From positions 2,020,207 to 2,084,206 of the forward strand of contig VYZI01000029.1 of NCBI GenBank assembly GCA_013397695.1: 64,000 nucleotides of DNA, written 5' to 3'. Under the pieces are notes generated by a model. It made no database searches, was not told the DNA's origin, and worked only from the letters and a program-made list of their open reading frames with translations. Position 1 is the stretch's first letter. Every line of letters starts with the position of its first letter. The stretch is from Centropus unirufus. Taxonomy: Eukaryota > Chordata > Aves > Cuculiformes > Centropidae. Below are positions 61,304-64,000 of this stretch, piece by piece. Position numbers and translations under genes: made by a program.

Positions 61304-61797
61304 AGCACAAGAAAGACATGGACCTGCTAAAACAGGTACAGAGGAGGGCCACAAAGATGATCAGAGGTCTGGAACACCTCCACTAATGAGTAAAAGCTCA
61401 GAGAATTGGGGTTGCTCGGGCTGGAGAAATGAAGGCTCCAGGGAGACCTTACTGTGGCTTCTCCATACATAGAAGAAACTTTTAAGAAAGCTGGAGAGAC
61501 CTCTTTCAAGGACCTGTAGCGATAAGACAAAGAGTAGCATTTTTAAAGTAAGAGAAGTTGGATTTAGATTAGATAGAAGGAAGTCATATTTTATGGTGAG
61601 GGTGGTGAGACACTGGAACAGGTTGCCCAGACAAGCTCTGGATGCCCCATCCCTGGTGGAGTTCAAGGTCAGTTTGGATGGGCTTTGCACAATTTGACCT
61701 AGTGAAAGATGCCCCTGCCCATAGCAGGGCGGCTGGAACTAGACAATCTTTATAGGTCCCTTCTCACCCAAAACAGTCTGTGATTCCACGATTCTCC
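61304..61797 (+). mobile_element. CR1: CR1 3' end
   Basis: The copy starts within the ORF2 C-terminal region (AAGAAAGACATGGACCTGCT at 61310-61329, then CAGAGGAGGGCCACAAAGAT). It passes CACTGGAACAGGTTGCCCAG (61611-61630) and the 3' untranslated region, GTGAAAGATGCCCCTGCC. It ends CAGTCTGTGATTCCACGATTC. The ORF2 remnant is out of frame and the segment around GGTTGCTCGGGCTGGAG is rearranged. 5'-truncated. Confidence 0.95.
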
Positions 61798-64000
61798 AAT
61801 AAGCTGCTGTTGAAGCAGTAATAGTACCATGGATTAACTACCACCTTACAGAAACCCATTAAAACATGTATCCAATCATGCTTTCCTTCTAGAAGTGATT
61901 TCTTGGAACTTATAACTACCCAAACACATGCTGAGGTTCACCTTAATCCTTCTGAACTTCAGAATTTCAACATTTTCCTCTCAAATGCTGCAAAAAGTCA
62001 ACAGAAAAGAGTCACCATATGATTAATGTAGCTCTCTTTCACTGATTGGAAAAGTAGCTGGGTGAGAGCAGTGATAGATTACATAAATGTAACTGAAGTT
62101 TTTCACTTCAGCTTTCAGTGGGTCTGGGCAAAAACAGTTGCTGAATATTCAAGTTCAAACATATGCTGTCAAAACTCTCATATTAATTAGATTCTTGTGG
62201 ATACAATTTGAAATGTGACACTACCTCCAGCTAAATTCCAATTGGGGGACAAAATTCCCCCACAAAATAATGTTTAGAGGCATTCTGTCCCGTGCAATTG
62301 GTAGAGAATTATTTTGTAGAGAGCTTTCACATTGAAATTCTTCAATGTTTTCCCTGAACATTCTCTTAGAATCAGTCAGTAGTCTCTTACAAAAAACCAT
62401 GTTTACATGAGACACTGAACTCTTACCTCCCTGGTCTTTTTCTTTAGGGCATCACCTAGACAACCTGGTAATGACTTCATAAAATGCTGACATAGGCCTG
62501 TGTTTGACAGTGACGCATTTCAAACTCCTGCCTGATACTACTGTACTTTCTTTTTAAGTTTTTCAGCTTTTACAGTTTTCTCCAACTTCCTTTGAAGTGT
62601 ATTTAAAGGCACTATACAGCACTTATTTTCATAATAATATTGTGTAATAATACTTACACTGTATTACACTCAGTGTGCACTACTGCAGTGACCTGTATAC
62701 TTACATTGAGGTTTCATAACAGTATCTATTGGACGACAAATGAATGAGCCTTCAAAGTTCTTGAGCACTTTATCACCTTAAGAGGTAATTGTACAACCTA
62801 GTTTAAAAGAGATATTTTCAAAGCCAATGACAAGAACATTCAGTTGTTTTCTACAGGCTAATAAATAGAACACGTTGGCAGTGATAAAGTAGCTTTCTTC
62901 CATTTAATAAGTTGTTGACATCAAGGAATGGAGCTATTTACTGCAAACTAAGAGAAGCATTTCAGTTATATTCCTTGATGTTTTGCTGTTAAAAAAAATA
63001 GTTGCTATTCTACTTTGTAAACCTGCAAGAAACTTAACCAATTTTCCCAAACAGGTCAGTTTTGTATAAAGCCAAAATTTGTAAATTAATGTTATCCAGG
63101 GGTATCAAATCTGTATAGTGATCAGTATTTCCAGGTTTCTCCACTCCCACTCCCCGACACCAAATTACAAAAAAAAAAAATTCTCTGGTTCAGAATCTAG
63201 TGAGTGAAACACTATGAAATGACCTCATCAGTTCCTCCAACTTCTAGGATTACCACCACAGGTCTGACCACACTCTCAGAATTACAGAAACAATCGACTG
63301 AGACTGGGCTTAGTGTGACATCTAACAATGTGTTCTTAGGACTGTGTAATCTGTAGGGAATTTTATAGCCTTCCTGCTGGACATGTAGTTACACTTCTTA
63401 GGAAATTAAGACCATGATGAACCACATTTGGTCTTCAGCACTGACCAATATTTCAGAGTATGCTTGGAATAAAACCAGCTATCAGAGAAGTTGGTTGCAA
63501 CACTGAGGATAGCCAGTTATGGTGAGATATGCTCTCTGCTATGTGTGTCCATGGGAATGTGTGAGCGCTTTCCCTATACAACCACTCTAGCCCCAGAAAC
63601 TTATAGAATTGTTTCTTCACCTTATGCAGCCTTTATTGGAGACAGTTGGGATGCTTGCAAGGCTGCACAGCAGCTAAACTACAGCTCTTTAGTACAACAA
63701 TGATAAACAGGAGTGGCTCCATCCACGGACATCTGAATGACTTGTAAATTGGCCCAAGTTATTGCTTTCTGTAAAACTACCAGAGGGGAAACTAATAAGC
63801 AAATTATTGTTAACTGCCATCCAGAACTTACCAAAGCATTGATCTGCAACAGTTTTCCAGCTAGTTAGTGTACTTTTATCATTGTCCGATGAGCTCCTAA
63901 CTGACTCCTCCATGAAGAAAGCATAGTAGAAGTTACTACTTAAATCATAACATTTTGTTCCCTTGGGTTCTATAAAGTTCAGGCTGATGGTTCCCAAACT
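61798..64000. other. Unique AT-rich sequence to the window end
   Basis: No interspersed repeat. A run of about 12 A lies at 63169-63180. The rightmost 170 bases hold the candidate exon below. Confidence 0.5.
63832..64000 (-). other. Candidate coding exon, cut by the window edge (unidentified)
   Basis: From the right edge the minus strand is open for 56 codons down to a near-consensus donor, GTAAGTTC, immediately after 63832. Residues include GTISLNFIEPKGTKCYDL and SSSDNDKSTLTSWKTVADQC. The exon would end in phase 1, the phase in which the candidate at 21326-21481 begins. The acceptor lies outside the window. The donor is the best in this set. The product is not recognised, and the frame stays open into the intron, so this remains a candidate only. 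Confidence 0.25.

Noticed and set aside
1..64000. tRNA, rRNA, CRISPR array or bacterial-type operon
   Set aside because: I found no cloverleaf with a GGTTCGAATCC-type arm, no rRNA blocks, no regularly spaced identical repeats and no closely packed long frames.

Overview
The window looks like a gene-poor stretch of a bird nuclear genome. It is AT-rich, has no bacterial-style gene packing, and is littered with CR1 non-LTR retrotransposon fragments. Several of these keep the CR1 3' tail built on short ATTCTATG-type repeats. One solo LTR of a kind I recognise as a common avian ERV-L-like LTR, with matching 5-bp flanks, supports a neognath bird. The exact lineage is inference. No rRNA, tRNA, CRISPR array or complete protein-coding host gene was found. 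A 60-bp run of N (23089-23148) and a single n (10198) mark this as draft assembly.

Layout. 1-9.3 kb: AT-rich background with a 52-bp tandem duplication, a minus-strand CR1 tail (2.1 kb) and two very old, rearranged plus-strand CR1 copies (2.5-3.8 and 7.7-9.3 kb). 9.3-16.2 kb: no repeat recognised, one exon-like open segment at 10.5-10.8 kb. 16.2-19.4 kb: a CR1 cluster, with two copies head to head and an internally deleted third segment, then a well-preserved 3' half. 19.4-25.2 kb: unique sequence with two blocks that read like conserved noncoding elements. 25.2-25.5 kb: the solo LTR. 27.0-27.4 kb: an old CR1 RT fragment. 27.4-35.1 kb: unique. 35.1-35.9 kb: a CR1 endonuclease-region fragment with a 223-codon open frame but no 3' tail. 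36-43 kb: unique, with a GC-rich block at 36.4-36.7 kb. 43.3-45.0 kb: an old minus-strand CR1 tail, then a younger plus-strand one. 52.2-52.6, 58.5-59.6 and 61.3-61.8 kb: three more CR1 copies. Thirteen CR1 segments together cover roughly 9-10 kb.

Coding potential outside CR1 is weak. Several open segments on the minus strand are bounded by reasonable splice sites (about 0.5, 5.8, 10.5, 21.3, 37.1, 49.1 and 63.8 kb). If real, they would be exons of one large-intron gene read right to left, with its 3' end near position 250-530 and its 5' part beyond 64000. I could not match them to a known protein, and AT-rich sequence of this length yields such segments by chance, so they are low-confidence candidates. 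Nothing here forms a pathway or operon. The interactions are those of layered retrotransposon insertions.
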